A stretch of 64,000 bases of DNA from Dysidea avara (Eukaryota > Porifera > Demospongiae > Dictyoceratida > Dysideidae): assembly GCF_963678975.1 (NCBI RefSeq), contig NC_089285.1, forward strand, positions 7,240,694 through 7,304,693. The letters run 5' to 3'. How positions within the stretch are numbered: position 1 is the first letter of the stretch; every line of letters begins with the position of its first letter. Of the stretch, positions 52,611 to 64,000 are shown one piece after another. Under the pieces are notes generated by a model. That model searched no databases, was not told where the DNA came from, and saw nothing but the letters and a program-made list of their open reading frames with translations. The position numbers and the translations under genes were made by a program.

Positions 52611-53932
52611 TCACTTGCATACCATGTCTGCATGTATCACTTCTGATCTTGTCTTAACAAACTCTACAGCATTTGTCAGTGTTGATGGTGTTGGATCAGG
52701 GCTGGTGACCAATGGAGTGGTTGGTGGTAGTGGTGGAACTTGGTCACCAGCAGGACGGGATGTTGGTATTGGTGTTGGCGATTGATCTGGTTCATCAGTA
52801 AGGAGGCTTAAAATTGTGTCGTGTCTTGGCAGGCCCACCAACTCTGCCTGATGTTCTTCAAAAAGATGTAGTACGATGTCATTCTCATTGGTTGTGCGGT
52901 TGATGCAGAGACCACACAGATACAGCCAATCACAAGATCCCTCGGGGTGTGCTTCAATATGACTGGTGAATTGTTGTATCTGTTGACTGGGATAGTGTGT
53001 TCCACAGATTAGGTAACCCAGTGGGGTTGCGACCCAGTTTGGGTTGCCAGGGATAGGAAATGGTGGTGGTTTGTTGGGCACCTTCTTGTTGTGATTCACT
53101 GCTGGTGACCAATGGTGTGATTGATGGTGGTGGTGGTGCTACTTGGTCACCAGATGTTGATGGTGTTGGCGGTTGATTGGTAGGAATGGTGCTGGTGACC
53201 AATGGTGGTGGCTGTTCTTGCTCACCAGCTTGAGAATCATGGCTGGTGACTGTAGGTGGTACGTGGTCACCAGTAGGATGAGATGATAGTGGTGGAGTTG
53301 ATGATTGATCTGTAGCTCTAGGAAGCCTTGTCAAGGATGTTCTGAGTTCCACTAGAGGTACTGGCCATGAATGATGGTATGGGAGGTGGACTAAGATCGC
53401 TCTGACAGTGTTGGCATGGGTTGTAGGAAGACATGCAGGAGGTGTCCTAGTCAGCGCATGGAGCAGGACTAAACAGTCTGCTAAAAGACGCTCACCAGTC
53501 CTAACAAATCTGGCTGACCAAATTAAGGTGGTGGCTGTACCGTGATGTGCGCATGTCGTCGTAGCACGGATCCCACTGCCCGATGAAAATGTCAACGATC
53601 CACTTCTAAAAGGTTGTTTATGTGAAGGCCAGTTATCTCCAGTGGAATGGAGAAATATAAATTCAATCTAGACCTTCGCCCCAGTATCTCTCCATTTTGC
53701 TTGGAATGAGGTTCTACCTTGATTCGCACACTGATATGGCAGTCAGTGCTAGAAATATAGATGAGCTTGAATTCTGCACTGATTCTCTCAAAGGAGTTCT
53801 CCTTGGATGCTGAGTAGGGGTTAAAAGGAGCAGCTTCAAAGACATTGTTATTGCCACTGGAACACAATGAGTCAGGATCCATCTCTGTCTCATGGCCTGT
53901 TTCACAGTCCATTCGTGCACAAATGTGTTCAC
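52611..53932 (-). pseudogene. Uncharacterised Pro-rich protein gene with C2H2-like segment
   Basis: Three overlapping minus frames read as one damaged or spliced gene. 53912-53592: an acidic start (MDCETGHETEMDPDSLCS), then a beta-rich stretch ending near LEITGLHINNLL. 53595-52954: an Arg/Leu-rich part (GERLLADCLVLLHALTRTPP) and Pro/Thr repeats. 53099-52611: PPFPIPGNPNWVATPLGYLI and CGTHYPSQQIQQFTSHIEAH, with WLYLCGLCINRTTNENDIVL followed by HLFEEHQAELVG, then more Pro repeats. Cys and His spacings in the last part resemble two degenerate C2H2 fingers. The Pro repeats (GDQVPPLPPTTPLVTS and relatives) recur four times. The frame changes near 53590 and 53100 lack good splice sites, so frameshifts are more likely. 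Family and function are not recognised. Confidence 0.4.
52690..53290. repeat. Degenerate repeats with GCTGGTGACCAATGG starts
   Basis: GCTGGTGAC-starting units lie at about 52700, 53100, 53190 and 53240. Each is followed within 40-60 bp by its inverted TGGTCACCAG, so every unit is a small imperfect hairpin as well as coding for the Pro-rich repeats of the overlapping minus-strand gene. Confidence 0.65.
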
Positions 53933-54849
53933 ATGATCTATTTAATGTTTGAAGGACAGGTTTGCAGAGAAAACAACGGTAGGAATGATATTAGTAACAT
54001 AGCTCCCTGACATAGAGTGCTACAGAACTAAAGGGTGTTACATTGCATCATTTTCGGATCATTTTCATTTTGGGATGATACTGTGTGATATTAGGCCCAA
54101 GAAATTATGCAATATTAACAATATAAAGCTTACTATATACCGATACACTGTGATATTTTCCTGATATTAATACCGTGTATTCAAATTTCAATACTACTGA
54201 GCTCTCTCTTGTGTTTTGTTATGTTGATGTATAATAAAACGGTTTGAAATTCTCACTGCATGGGATCCAGGAAATATTTGAACAACAGATTCAAGTACAA
54301 ACATACAAGTAACAGAAAGAAAACACTTTGTGCAGTAGGCTACAATGAATGGCTAGACAGATGCAGTGGAGGTGATGCCACATCCCAGAGAAAGGCAGGG
54401 TGCTTTTGCGTGAGCTGCACAGCACTAGGATATAAAAAATAATCTTATACTTACCAACAGCGGCCATTTTATGTTTGTGACGTAAATTCGGATAAGGCTG
54501 ATTTTTTATTCATTGGCATGATTGAGTTTTTAAAAATCACATTATTAAAAATCAAATTTTTAAATGTCAGCTGCTGCTAGATAGCTAAGTTCCTGGAATA
54601 TCATCACTCAGATCTGTAAACAAACAATATGTAAACAATATGTCACCAGCTGCTACAGTGTATGTTCCTCCTGGAATATCATATCATCCATACTCATATC
54701 GCTGGTGTAAAAGGTGTAAAAGGTGTAAAAGTCGATGATAGGATGATATGATTCAGCTGAGGTGAAATCATGTAGCTACATGTAGAATCGCCAACATTGA
54801 TAATTACCTTAATTCACCAAAAGTTTCCTCAACTACAGTTTCCCTCCAT
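53933..54849. other. Spacer containing R5 copy 1
   Basis: Apart from R5 at 54069-54200 nothing is recognised. A 60-codon plus frame (54260-54442, MGSRKYLNNRFKYKH) is unsupported. A triple AAAAGGTGTAA tandem lies at 54708-54732. Confidence 0.45.
54069..54200 (+). repeat. Dispersed repeat R5, copy 1
   Basis: TTTTGGGATGATACTGTGTG ... GATATTAGGCCCAAGAAATT ... ATACCGATACACTGTGATA matches 57474-57612 and 61862-61995 closely. Confidence 0.85.
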
Positions 54850-55680
54850 AGCTATGCTATAATATAATTATGGCAAAAATATCACTGTTGGCAAATTTTT
54901 TTCAAAGTGCATATACATCATAAAAGAAGTATTTTTTATTCATTGGCATGAGTTAAAAACAAAATTATCAGATTATTAAAAATCAAAATGTCACTAGCTG
55001 CTAGATAGCTCCTGTAATATCATCCATACTCAGCTGAGCATTGGATCGGTGTGGCCTGGACCTGGAGTGGCCTCGCCTACGCAAAGTTCTATAATGTACA
55101 CATATATGACATATATACACAACAACACATACCTGAGCATTGGATCGGTGTGGCCTGGACCTGGAGTGGCCTTGCCTACGCAAAGTTCTATAATGTACAC
55201 ATATATACACAACAACACATACCTGAGCATTGGATCGGTGTGGCCTGGACCTGGAGTGGCCTCGCCTACGCAAAGTTCTATAATGTACACATATATGACA
55301 TATATACATACCTGTGCATTGGATAGGTATAACCTCGTTGGCCTGGAGTGGTGTTGCTGTACCAGGAGTGGTGTGGCTGTCTAAAACATAAAGATAACAT
55401 ATTGTCAATTTACCACGAAGGTCATTGTACAGTATGTTTTGAAATTCATAACTCAACTCCTTTTGCAACATTATTCACACCTTAAAACTATTAGCTTACC
55501 ACAACTCTGATAATTATCAGTGAATAGCACCAGCCACCAACTCAATTATTGTTATAGAGACTGCCCTGAGTAGCCACATTGTCTCCTTTCTCACTAAAGA
55601 ACTTATATGTTACTTTTTCTAGTACACTTCAAACTTTTGTGTGATTTGTGTGTATAGTTTTCCAATGCTTATACCGCAAA
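54850..55680 (+). repeat. Short version (unit A) of the right-end repeat unit
   Basis: 54850-55030 (GGCAAAAATATCACTGTTGG ... ATTTTTTATTCATTGGCATG) matches the starts of the units at 56508 and 60897. 55372-55680 (GTCTAAAACATAAAGATAAC ... GATAATTATCAGTGAATAGC) matches 58450-58740 and, for its first part, 62823-62905. The 1.65-kb block present between these parts in the later units is absent here; a minisatellite lies in its place. Confidence 0.8.
55034..55330. repeat. 99-bp minisatellite, 3 copies plus a partial
   Basis: Units start CTGAGCATTGGATCGGTGTG at 55034, 55133 and 55223, with a diverged start at 55313; the second unit lacks 9 bp. Single copies of the same sequence occur at about 58325-58430 and 62725-62815. 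Four overlapping open frames on both strands (86-156 codons) exist only because the repeat has no stops in several phases. Confidence 0.9.
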
Positions 55681-55744
55681 TGATGTTACAGGCAATGCAT
55701 TATTGTTGTACAGTGTAGTTATCATTTACATGCATTTCCAAAAA

Positions 55745-55861
55745 ATGGTCCTAGTGTTCACCATCAGAGTCATTCGGACAGAGTGATTTTGAGGGTGACA
55801 ACTAGCCCACCACAGTCAATAGACTAACACTGTCACATGTGTCACTAACATAGTCCTGGGT
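55745..55861 (+). repeat. Dispersed repeat R1, copy 3 (partial)
   Basis: GGTCCTAGTGTTCACCATCA to CTAACATAGTCCTGGGT matches R1 copies 1 and 2, then diverges where the foldable right part should begin. Confidence 0.85.
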
Positions 55862-56507
55862 GAACCTCTGTGATCTCTTCGAAGAGCCATTGTAATCACA
55901 GATGAAGATGACAACGGTATATGGTGTAGGTGGAAACATGTACAAGCTCCAATGATCAAAAAGTAAATAAACAAGTACTAGGAAGCAAACAAATGGGTGA
56001 AATATAGTTGCAGATATTCTATAGATTACTACTGGACATTTAATTCCTACTTCATGTTTAATTCTATGAATGTCACATCACCACTTTTATTTAGGGTACT
56101 TGTATACTGGTAGTACTATCACAGTTATCATTCTATGAGCTATAAATTTACTTGTTTATGTTCCTCGAGCTCCTTTATTTTCGAGAGACAACAGCCCCAC
56201 TGATGTCAGTGCCATCTTAGCTCATTTTTGTGTTTACTGCATACGAATGAAGACTCTAGTCTCTCCATGAAAACTGAAGTCAATAGAAAGTTAAATGTGT
56301 CACATTGCTCAATGAGTAGCTTAAGAGTGGCTCATATATCCTTGCAATACATCATCAATATTGTATCGGTAATAGTGTATACATAACATAATAGTGTAAC
56401 ATCAATACTTTGACGCAATCACAGACACAACAAATAATTATTTGTACAGGATTGTGATGGTTGTTAATAACTCTTATGTAATGCCAAGAGTTCATTATGA
56501 ACTCTTG
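55862..56507. other. No recognised feature
   Basis: AT-rich sequence between R1 and the start of the long repeated unit; no frames or repeats noticed. Confidence 0.5.
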
Positions 56508-56825
56508 GCTATGCTATATGGCAAAAATATCACTGTTGGTGATTTTTTTCCAAGTGCAATTGCATCATAAAAGAAGTATTTTTTATTCATTGGCATATAT
56601 GTATGTTTATAATGGACATCATGATTGAGTTAAAAAAAGTATAATAATTATTAAGTTTTTAAATATGTCACCAGCTTATGTTACATGTTGATAACTATGT
56701 TCTTCCTCCTGGTACGAATATGATATCATCCATACTCATATCTGTAAACAAACAAAAGTTATGACCCACATAAAAAATAAATAAACTTTAGAAAGAAACA
56801 AAAAATTACAAGTTACCCACTAAGT

Positions 56826-57191
56826 CTCGCGTGGCCAGACCACTATTTCAGCGCAGGAGCTTATCAATTAGAGATTATATAATCATCCTCGCAGAAAATG
56901 GTCTGGTCCAGTTTGTATAGACAAGTCGTTCACAGAATCAACAACGTGGTGTTGGGTGTTTATTGGGGCCACGTCATCCCAATGGTCACTACATCATTGG
57001 CCTACCCGTTTGTATGCCATATATGGATAATTGTGAATGTCAGATGACGTACAGTACCTATGATCAGCACTCCAAGTGTTGACAAAGGTGCTGAGGCCGA
57101 CTTGCCTATACGAACTGGACCAGACTCTTTTCTGTGCGGGTGCTTATAATCTATAAGCCCCTACACTGAAATAGCAGTCTGGCTACGCGAG
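56826..57191. mobile_element. 366-bp MITE, CTCGCGTGGCCAGAC termini, copy 1
   Basis: CTCGCGTGGCCAGACCACTA TTTCAG at the left is answered by CTGAAATAGCAGTCTGGCTA CGCGAG at the right; a second inverted pair (GGTCTGGTCCAGTTTGTATA / TATACGAACTGGACCAGACT) lies inside. The same element, equally long, is at 61192-61557, carried along by the duplication. No coding capacity. Confidence 0.85.
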
Positions 57192-57473
57192 TCTATTACC
57201 CACTATTGCTCTGCGATATATTGGTAATACCGTTAGTGTGATAAGGTATCATAACCAATGATCATACCGTGACAGCATTTTGATACATGATAAATTAAAA
57301 TACTGTTATATTTATGAATACCTTTTTAGGATTGCTTTTAACCCAGCATGTGGTGTTTAGTTATCCAATTTGTTCATGTTTTAACGCCTTAAACAAAAAT
57401 TTGACATTTTCACATTACAACATAATTATGCTAACTTGTACTGAAACTTTTTTTTTTTTTTTTTTGTGAGGTT

Positions 57474-57612
57474 TTTGGGATGATACTGCGTGATATTAGG
57501 CCCAAGAAATTATGCAATATTAACAATATAAAGCTTACTATATACCGATACACTGTGATACTTTCCTGAAATTAATACCGTGTATTCAACTTTCAATACT
57601 GCTGAGCTCTAA
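57474..57612 (+). repeat. Dispersed repeat R5, copy 2
   Basis: TTTTTGGGATGATACTGCGT to ACTGCTGAGCTCTAAG; preceded by a run of 18 T at 57450-57467. Confidence 0.85.
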
Positions 57613-57629
57613 GTATATGTTAAATCATA

Positions 57630-58345
57630 GCCGCGGGTGGTAGATGAAAAATAAAGTACGAGGCACGCGGCCTAGATCTTTATTTTTTCATATAGCACAA
57701 GCAAGGCTATGCTTTAAATGATTTATGGAACTTTCTACTCGTGTAGCTTCACCAAAACTAGAACTCGTAATTAACATGCATTGCACGAACTATTAGCAGC
57801 CTGAACACACACAAACCAGTTTAACGAAGTATCTCACGTGCAGTTCACCATAGTTTGGCATGGTAGACGTTCATTGCGTCTTTTGGCAGGTTTTGCTCAC
57901 AACCCACAATCAATTCTATTGTGAGTCACATGGTGTGAAGTATTTCTGTGATATGTCCGTGACTTGTCCGTTCACATTAACAAGCATAACAGCAACGTTA
58001 CCTTCTCCCACCCATCATCAAAGCATTTAGGTATGTCTATAAAAGCAATCCAGTGGTAGAAATCGTATTGGCTGGGGAGATTGATCACTCAACGCGGCGA
58101 GGCTATCAACCTTCACCGGCTTGGGTGATTAATGGTACTGGCGCGAGCCCCGTAGGCTATTAGCCTACACTAAGGAACGCGGGCAACTGTGCTTTATTGC
58201 CCCACAAACAGTGCTTTATTGAATGAATATAGTATTGTTTGCAGTGCAATAAAGTACTCTTTGTGGTCGATGTAGCTGTTGGCTGGCTGAGAGTGTACTT
58301 TATGAAATTTAAAGTGCACTTTTCCCTTAGATCTCGCCCATGCAA
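57630..58345 (-). repeat. Dispersed element R4, copy 2 (inverted)
   Basis: Reverse complement of 37378-38150: palindromic AAAATAAAGTACGAGGCACG block at 57647, GTAGACGTTCATTGCGTCTT at 57861, CGCGGCGAGGCTATCAACC at 58096, and the TGCTTTATTG palindrome at 58188-58265. Confidence 0.85.
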
Positions 58346-58918
58346 AATTCTATAATGTACACATATATGACATATATACACAACAACACATACCTGTGCA
58401 TTGGATTGGTTTGGTTGTGTCCGTGGCCATGAGTGTTGCGGCTGTACTGTCTAAAACATAAAAATAACACTGTCAATTACACAAAGGTCATTGTACAGTA
58501 TGTTTTATGACCCACTTACAATGGAAAACCCAACTCCTTTTGTAACATTATTCACACCTTAAAACTATTAGCTTACCACAACTCTGATAATTATCAGTGA
58601 ATAGCACCAGTCACTAACTCAATTATTGTTATAGAGACTGTGCCCTGAGTAGCCACAGTGTCTCCTTTCTCACTAAAGAACTTATATGTTACTTTTTCAA
58701 GTACACTTCAAATTTTTGTGTGTCACTGTGTGTTACTGTTACAGGTATGGATTTACACCATTGACAAGGACAGTGTTGAATTGTTGTTAAAGGTGAGAAA
58801 TGATTATAACAGAATGGTATTAATGCTAGGTAGTTCATAAACTAAACAAGGGAGTGACACACAGACACTCACTGTATGTATATCTGTGGTTGCAGTAAAA
58901 GGTAAAGGCCACCCAATA

Positions 58919-59189
58919 GACGATATGCACACTTTATTACTCGAATGAAAAAAATAACCAATTAAGTGTAGACGGTGCAAAACTCGACGGTAACTGAAAA
59001 GCTGAAGTCCCATACAAAGGTATGGGAAGAAAATGCGGCTCGAGCAATAACTCGCCACTCGAGCTAAGGACAGGCCATCTCACTCCAATACACTTCTTTT
59101 GCACATCGCTTTTAAGTTGCCGTCGGGTTTTGTGCCGTCTACGCTTAGTTGATCATTTTTTGTTCAAGTAATAAAGTGTGTATATCGTC
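58919..59189. mobile_element. 271-bp MITE with about 80-bp inverted ends
   Basis: The left end GACGATATGCACACTTTATT and the inner words GTGTAGACGGTGCAAAACTC and GACGGTAACTGAAAAGC are mirrored by GCTTTTAAGTTGCCGTCGGG, TTTTGTGCCGTCTACGC and AATAAAGTGTGTATATCGTC. It lies in the part of unit B that is absent from unit C. No coding frame; an 84-codon minus frame crosses it by chance. Confidence 0.85.
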
Positions 59190-60217
59190 AATTTATGGGA
59201 AGTCAACAGTCAAGGGCAACCATGATAGAAAACTACTAAATAATCATCACTACATCACTGGTCAAATATTGCATGAGCCTCTTAGTGATGTATCAAAGCG
59301 TAGTTTTGGTTAGTAAGTCTTTCACTGTGTGTCTCGTATCTACCTATAATGTGTACCTGTGTGTCACTCGCTTGCATAATGATGTAGTATTGACTATATC
59401 ATAATGAGGACTCACTCATACACACAGTACATAACGTGAGGCTTAATATGAAGCTAAAGTTTCATCCCTTGTACATTTTCTGCTATACGGTATACTGTAA
59501 TTAGTTAAACCTTAGCCTCATAAAAATTTAATGAATGACCACGAAAGCTCCAATTTTGACCATCCAACATTTCAAAGACACCTTATGTAGCTAAAGTCTT
59601 TTATCAGGTTGTAGGACCAGGTGTCCTACAGACATGCAGCACTTGTGCTGTAAAGCATTAATCAATAAATATAAGAAACCAAATAATTTGCTCATGTAAA
59701 GCAAGTTTTTACCAAATCAATTATTCAACCATCCAAGAGCTACTGAGGTAGGCATCACTCAAGAGCCGCCCATGCCTCAACTACCACAGTAGGTAACGAA
59801 CTACTGTATCTGATTTTCACTTATGCTCCTAGGCTATGTATAAACACATCTAACATACTCTGCCTTCTGTGTAAAACCTCCAGTACCTAACCAATACAGT
59901 ATATTATATTAATAACAACAACATCTATGCGTGGTATCCACAAAACTCACCTTGAAACTGGGCCTCACATTTAGACAGTGCTATCATATGAACTACTATG
60001 ATCACAATCCCAGTGGGTATAGATAAACTATCTATCTAGTATTACCTTTTAGGCTGTTTTATAACTGACCCCATGCACCTAAGAAGCTTGGCACTCCCAG
60101 TACTCTATTCATACACAGCCATTTCAAGCTAAAGTATTATCCAATGAGCTACAAGTTAACACCAAGCATTTTTGAATCTGTTTTCGTCTTGAGGACAAAT
60201 GAACAAACTTTTATGTG

Positions 60218-60892
60218 CACAAACTTTGTCTGGAAATGCCTTTGCCAAATTTATAATGTATTATGTAGAATAACCAACATAATGTTACACACATCTTCTA
60301 GCACCATTTATCTGTGCATTGCTCTGGCAGCTGTAATTCTGCCTCTTCTTTTTGGCAGCTACAGTAAAGTAGAACATAAATTGAAAGTTTCCTATCCTGA
60401 TAAATGTTTACAAAACAAACTTTGTCTGGAAATGCCTTTGCCAAATTTATAATGTATTATGTAGAATAACCAACATAATGTTACACACATCTTCTAGCAC
60501 CATTTATCTGTGCATTGCTGTGGCAGCTGCACATCTGACTCTTCTTTTGGACACCAACACAGTATAGATCCCATTGTTCTGTTACTGAGTAAAGTGTTAC
60601 TTGTAGCATTTATATAGCTTTGGTAAACCTACGTCATCAATGTAATATCTTCATTAACATGTGCCAAATTTATAATGTATTAAGTAGAATAACCAACATA
60701 ATGTTACACACATCTTCTAGCACCATTTACCTGTGCATTGCTCTGGCAGCTATAATTCTGCCTCTTCTTTTTGGCAGCTACAGTAGAGTAGAACATAAAT
60801 TGAAAGTTTCCTATCCTGATAAATGTTTACAAAACTTACCAACATAGTATACCTCCCATTGTTCTGTTACTGAGTAAAGTGTTACTTGTAGC
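60218..60892 (+). repeat. Locally triplicated segment in unit B
   Basis: The block GCCAAATTTATAATGTATTA ... CACATCTTCTAGCACCATTT ... TGCATTGCTCTGGCAGCT starts at about 60245, 60437 and 60663, and again in unit C at about 63628 and 63841. The 102- and 75-codon frames through it are repeat-borne and have no domain. Confidence 0.85.
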
Positions 60893-61191
60893 ATAACTAT
60901 GCTATAATATAATTATGGCAAAAATATCACTGTTGGCGATTTTTTTTTCAAGTGCATATGCATCATAAAAGTTGTTTTTTTTTTAATTCATTGGTATGAT
61001 TATTAAGTTTAAAAAATTATCAAAGTATTAAAAATCTAAAAATCAACGGTCATAAATCCATTGCTGCTGTTATATGTAAGTTCCACCGTTATCATCCATA
61101 CTGATATCTGTAAACAAACAAAAGTTATGACCCACATAAAAAATAAATAAACTTTAGAAAGAAACAAAAAAATACAAGTTACCCACTAAGT

Positions 61192-61557
61192 CTCACGTGT
61201 CCAGACCACTATTTCAGCGTAGGAGCTTATCAATTAGAGATTATATAATCGTCCTCGCAGAAAATGGTCTGGTCCAGTTTGTATAGACAAGTCGTTCACA
61301 GAATCAACAACGTGGTGTTGGGTGTTTATTGGGGCCATGTCATCCCAATGGTCACTACATCATTGGCCTACCCGTTTGTATGCCATATATGGATAATTGT
61401 GAATGTCAGATGACGTACAGTACCTATGATCAGCACTCCAAGTGTTGACAAAGGTGCTGAGGCCGACTTGCCTATACGAACTGGACCAGACTCTTTTCTG
61501 TGCGGGTGCTTATAATCTATAAGCCCCTACACTGAAATAGCAGTCTGGCTACGCGAG
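61192..61557. mobile_element. 366-bp MITE, copy 2
   Basis: Counterpart of 56826-57191 with the same length. The left terminus reads CTCACGTGTCCAGACC, differing by two bases from copy 1. Confidence 0.85.
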
Positions 61558-61861
61558 ACTATTACCCACTATTGCTCTGCGATATATTGGTAATACCGTT
61601 AGTGTGATAAGGTATCATAACCAATGATCATACCGTGACAGCATTTTGATACATGATAAATTAAAATACTGTTATATTTATGAATACCAATACTGTTATA
61701 TTTATGAATACCTTTTTAGGATTGCTTTTAACCCAGCATGTAGTGTTTAGTTATCCAATTTGTTCATGTTTTAGCAGACACGCCTTAAACAAAAACTTGA
61801 CATTTTCACATTACAACATAATTATGCTAACTTGTACTGAACCTTTATTTATTTATTTTTT

Positions 61862-61995
61862 TTTGGGATGATACTGCGTGATATTAGGCCCAAGAAATTA
61901 TGCAATATTAACAATATAAAGTTTACTATATACCGATACACTGTGATACTTTCCTGAAATTAAACCGTGTATTCAACTTTCAATACTGCTGATCT
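61862..61995 (+). repeat. Dispersed repeat R5, copy 3
   Basis: TTTTGGGATGATACTGCGTG to ACTGCTGATCTCTAAG, a near-identical counterpart of 57474-57612. Confidence 0.85.
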
Positions 61996-62024
61996 CTAAG
62001 TATATGTTAAATCATAGCCACGGG

Positions 62025-62720
62025 TGATATATGAAAAATAAAGTACGAGGCACGCGGCCTAGAACTTTATTTTTTCATATAGCACAAGCAAGGCTATGCT
62101 TTAAATGGTTTATGGAACTTTCTACTCGTGTAGCTTCACCAAAACTAGAACTCGTAATTAACATGCATTGCATGAACTATTAGCAGCCTGAACACACACA
62201 AACCAGTTTAACGAAGTATCTCACATGCAGTTCACCATAGTTTGGCATGGTAGACGTTCATTGCGTCTTTTGGCAGGTTTTGCTCACAACCCACAATCAA
62301 TTCTATTGTGAGTCACATGGTGTGAAGTATTTCTGTGATATGTCCGTGACTTGTCCGTTCACATTAACAAGCATAACAGCAACGTTACCTTCTCCCACCC
62401 ATCATCAAAGCATTTAGGTATGTCTATAAAAGCAATCCAGTGGTAGAAATCGTATTGGCTGGGGTGATTGATCACTCAACGCGGCGAGGCTATCAGCCTT
62501 CACCGGCTTGGGTGATTAATGGTACTGGCGCGAGCCCCGTAGGCTATTAGCCTACACTAAGGCACGCGGGCAACTGTGCTTTATTGCCCACAAAGAGTAC
62601 TTTATTGAATGAATAAAGCATTATTTGCGGTGCAATAAAGTACTCTTTGTGGTTGATGAAGCTGTTGGCCGGCTGAGAGTGTACTTTAAGAAATTTAAAG
62701 TGCACTTTTCCCTTTGACCT
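62025..62720 (-). repeat. Dispersed element R4, copy 3 (inverted)
   Basis: Near-identical to 57630-58345. Its palindrome (TACTTTATTGAATGAATAAA GCATT) is better preserved than in copy 2. Confidence 0.85.
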
Positions 62721-64000
62721 CGCCCACGCAAAGTTCTATAATGTACACATATATGACATATATACACAACAACACATACCTGAGCATTGGATCGGTGTGG
62801 CCTGGAGTGGTGTGGCTGTACCGTCTAAAACATAAAGATAACATACTGTCAATTTACCACAAAGGTCATTGTACAGTATGTTTTGAATTCATAACTCAAC
62901 TCCTTTTATACTGTGTTTAGTTAAACCTAAAAAAATTTAGTGAATGACCACGAAAGCTCCAATTTTGACCATCCAACATTTCAAAAACACCTTATGTAGC
63001 TAAAGTCTTTTAGCAGCAGGACCAGGTGTCCTACAGACATGCAGCACTTGTGCTGTAAAGCATTAATCAATAAATATAAGAAACCAAATAATTTGCTCGT
63101 GTAAAGCAAGTTTTTACCAAATCAATTATTCAACCATCCAAGAGCTACTGAGGTAGGCATCACTCAAGAGCCACCCATGCCTGAACTACCACAGTATGTA
63201 ACGAACTACTGTATCTGATTTTCACTTAAACACATCTAACATGCTCTGCCTTCTGTGTAAAACCTCCAGTACCTAACTAATACAGTATATATTAACAACA
63301 ACATCTACATGTGGTATTCACAAAACTCACCTTGAAACTGGGCCTCACATTTAGACAGTGGTACCATATGAACTACTATAGCTAATAACTATCCCAGTGG
63401 GTGTAGATAAACTGTCTATCTAGTATTACCTTTTAGGCTGTTTTATAACTGACCCCAGGCGCCTAAGAAGCTTGGCACTCCCAGTACTCTATTCATACAC
63501 AGGCATTTCAAGCTAAAGTATTATCCAATGAGCTACAAGTTAACACCAAGCATTTTTGAATCTGTTTTCGTCTTGAGGACAAATGAACAAACTTTTATGT
63601 GCACAAACTTTGTCTGGAAATGCCTTTGCCAAATTTATAATGTATTACCAACATAATGTTACACACATCTTCTAGCACCATTTACCTGTGCATTGCTGTG
63701 GCAGCTGCACATCTGACTCTTCTTTTGGACACCAACACAGTATAGCTCCCATTGTTCTGTTACTGAGTAAAGTGTTACTTGTAGCATTTATATAGCTTTG
63801 GTAAACCTACGTCATCAATGTAATATCTTCATTAACACGTGCCAAATTTATAATGTATTAAGTAGAATAACCAACATAATATTACACACATCTTCTAGCA
63901 CCATTTACCTGTGTATTGCTCTGGCAGCTGTAATTCTGCCTCTTCTTTTTGGCAGCTACAGTAGAGTAGAACATAAATTGAAAGTTTCCTATCCTGATAA

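Larger units (their letters stand above)
56508..60892 (+). repeat. Long repeated unit B, about 4.4 kb
   Basis: 56508-58520 corresponds to 60897-62905 and 59500-60890 corresponds to 62925-64000, in the same order and orientation. Unit B keeps a block of about 0.95 kb (58550-59490) that unit C lacks. Inside B are a 366-bp MITE, R5, R4 (inverted), one minisatellite unit, a 271-bp MITE and a locally repeated 60.2-60.9 kb segment. No supported gene lies inside. Confidence 0.8.
60893..64000 (+). repeat. Long repeated unit C (runs off the window)
   Basis: Second tandem copy of unit B. It carries a 24-bp internal duplication at 61681-61704 (AATACCAATACTGTTATATT) that B lacks and misses B's 58550-59490 block; the junction is at about 62907-62925 (CTTTTATACTGTGTTTAGTT). 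The right boundary is outside the window. Confidence 0.8.

Noticed and set aside
55001-55471. A 156-codon minus-strand protein and related frames on both strands.
   Set aside because: They are translations of the 99-bp minisatellite.
60144-60847. Two plus-strand frames (102 and 75 codons) with shared residues, which look like paralogous proteins.
   Set aside because: They translate a locally triplicated non-coding block and have no domain; similarity is explained by the DNA repeat.

Overview
The window is non-coding-rich eukaryotic DNA from an invertebrate animal, most likely a sponge. The sequence shows coding pieces broken by very short GT-AG introns (about 30-60 bp where both ends can be matched in phase), AT-rich spacers, TA-flanked MITEs and remains of many eukaryotic transposon superfamilies. 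The sponge assignment is inference from the mix of families and the tiny introns. No prokaryotic operon, rRNA, intact tRNA or CRISPR array was seen.

Layout. 1-8 kb: dispersed repeats, MULE-like transposase remains (minus), a stop-interrupted hypothetical gene (5.1-5.8 kb, minus), a spliced acidic gene (6.25-6.99 kb), and a PPM1D-like PP2C phosphatase whose two halves lie on opposite strands and converge (7.07-8.05 kb). 8.4-14.7 kb: a palindromic 61-bp satellite, a nearly complete CACTA/tnp2-type transposase gene (minus, with one internal stop and one frameshift), a divergent BEN-domain gene (plus, two frameshifts) and an ATGCA-rich tract. 14.9-18.5 kb: a decayed piggyBac transposase, the inverted partner of the left-edge repeat, and a decayed gene of an uncharacterised family. 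20.9-26.8 kb: C48-protease/PHD remains, a fold-back element, an open 246-codon chromo-barrel-like gene, and a decayed multicopy gene ending in a zinc knuckle.

29-37 kb is a nest: a piggyBac remnant (30.5-36.7 kb) carries a small unknown insertion, an internally deleted Ty3/gypsy LTR element (31.13-32.36 kb; one gag-start/integrase-end ORF) and a hAT element (33.13-36.46 kb; 8-bp target duplication). An inverted paralogue at 50.6-51.9 kb lacks the LTR element and the small insertion, which gives an empty-site comparison. 37-47 kb holds dispersed repeats and non-autonomous elements, two with exact target duplications. 47.07-50.13 kb is the best-preserved mobile element: a hAT element with matching termini, a 5-bp target duplication and one uninterrupted 872-aa transposase.

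51.9-64 kb contains a Helitron remnant, an uncharacterised proline-rich gene with a C2H2-like segment, a 99-bp minisatellite, and a repeat-built region. There a unit of about 4.4 kb (56.5-60.9 kb) is repeated from 60.9 kb to the window end, with a shorter version at 54.85-55.68 kb. Most genes here are transposon-derived and broken. The two open frames most likely to be functional are the 47-50 kb transposase and the 23.6-24.4 kb chromo-like gene.
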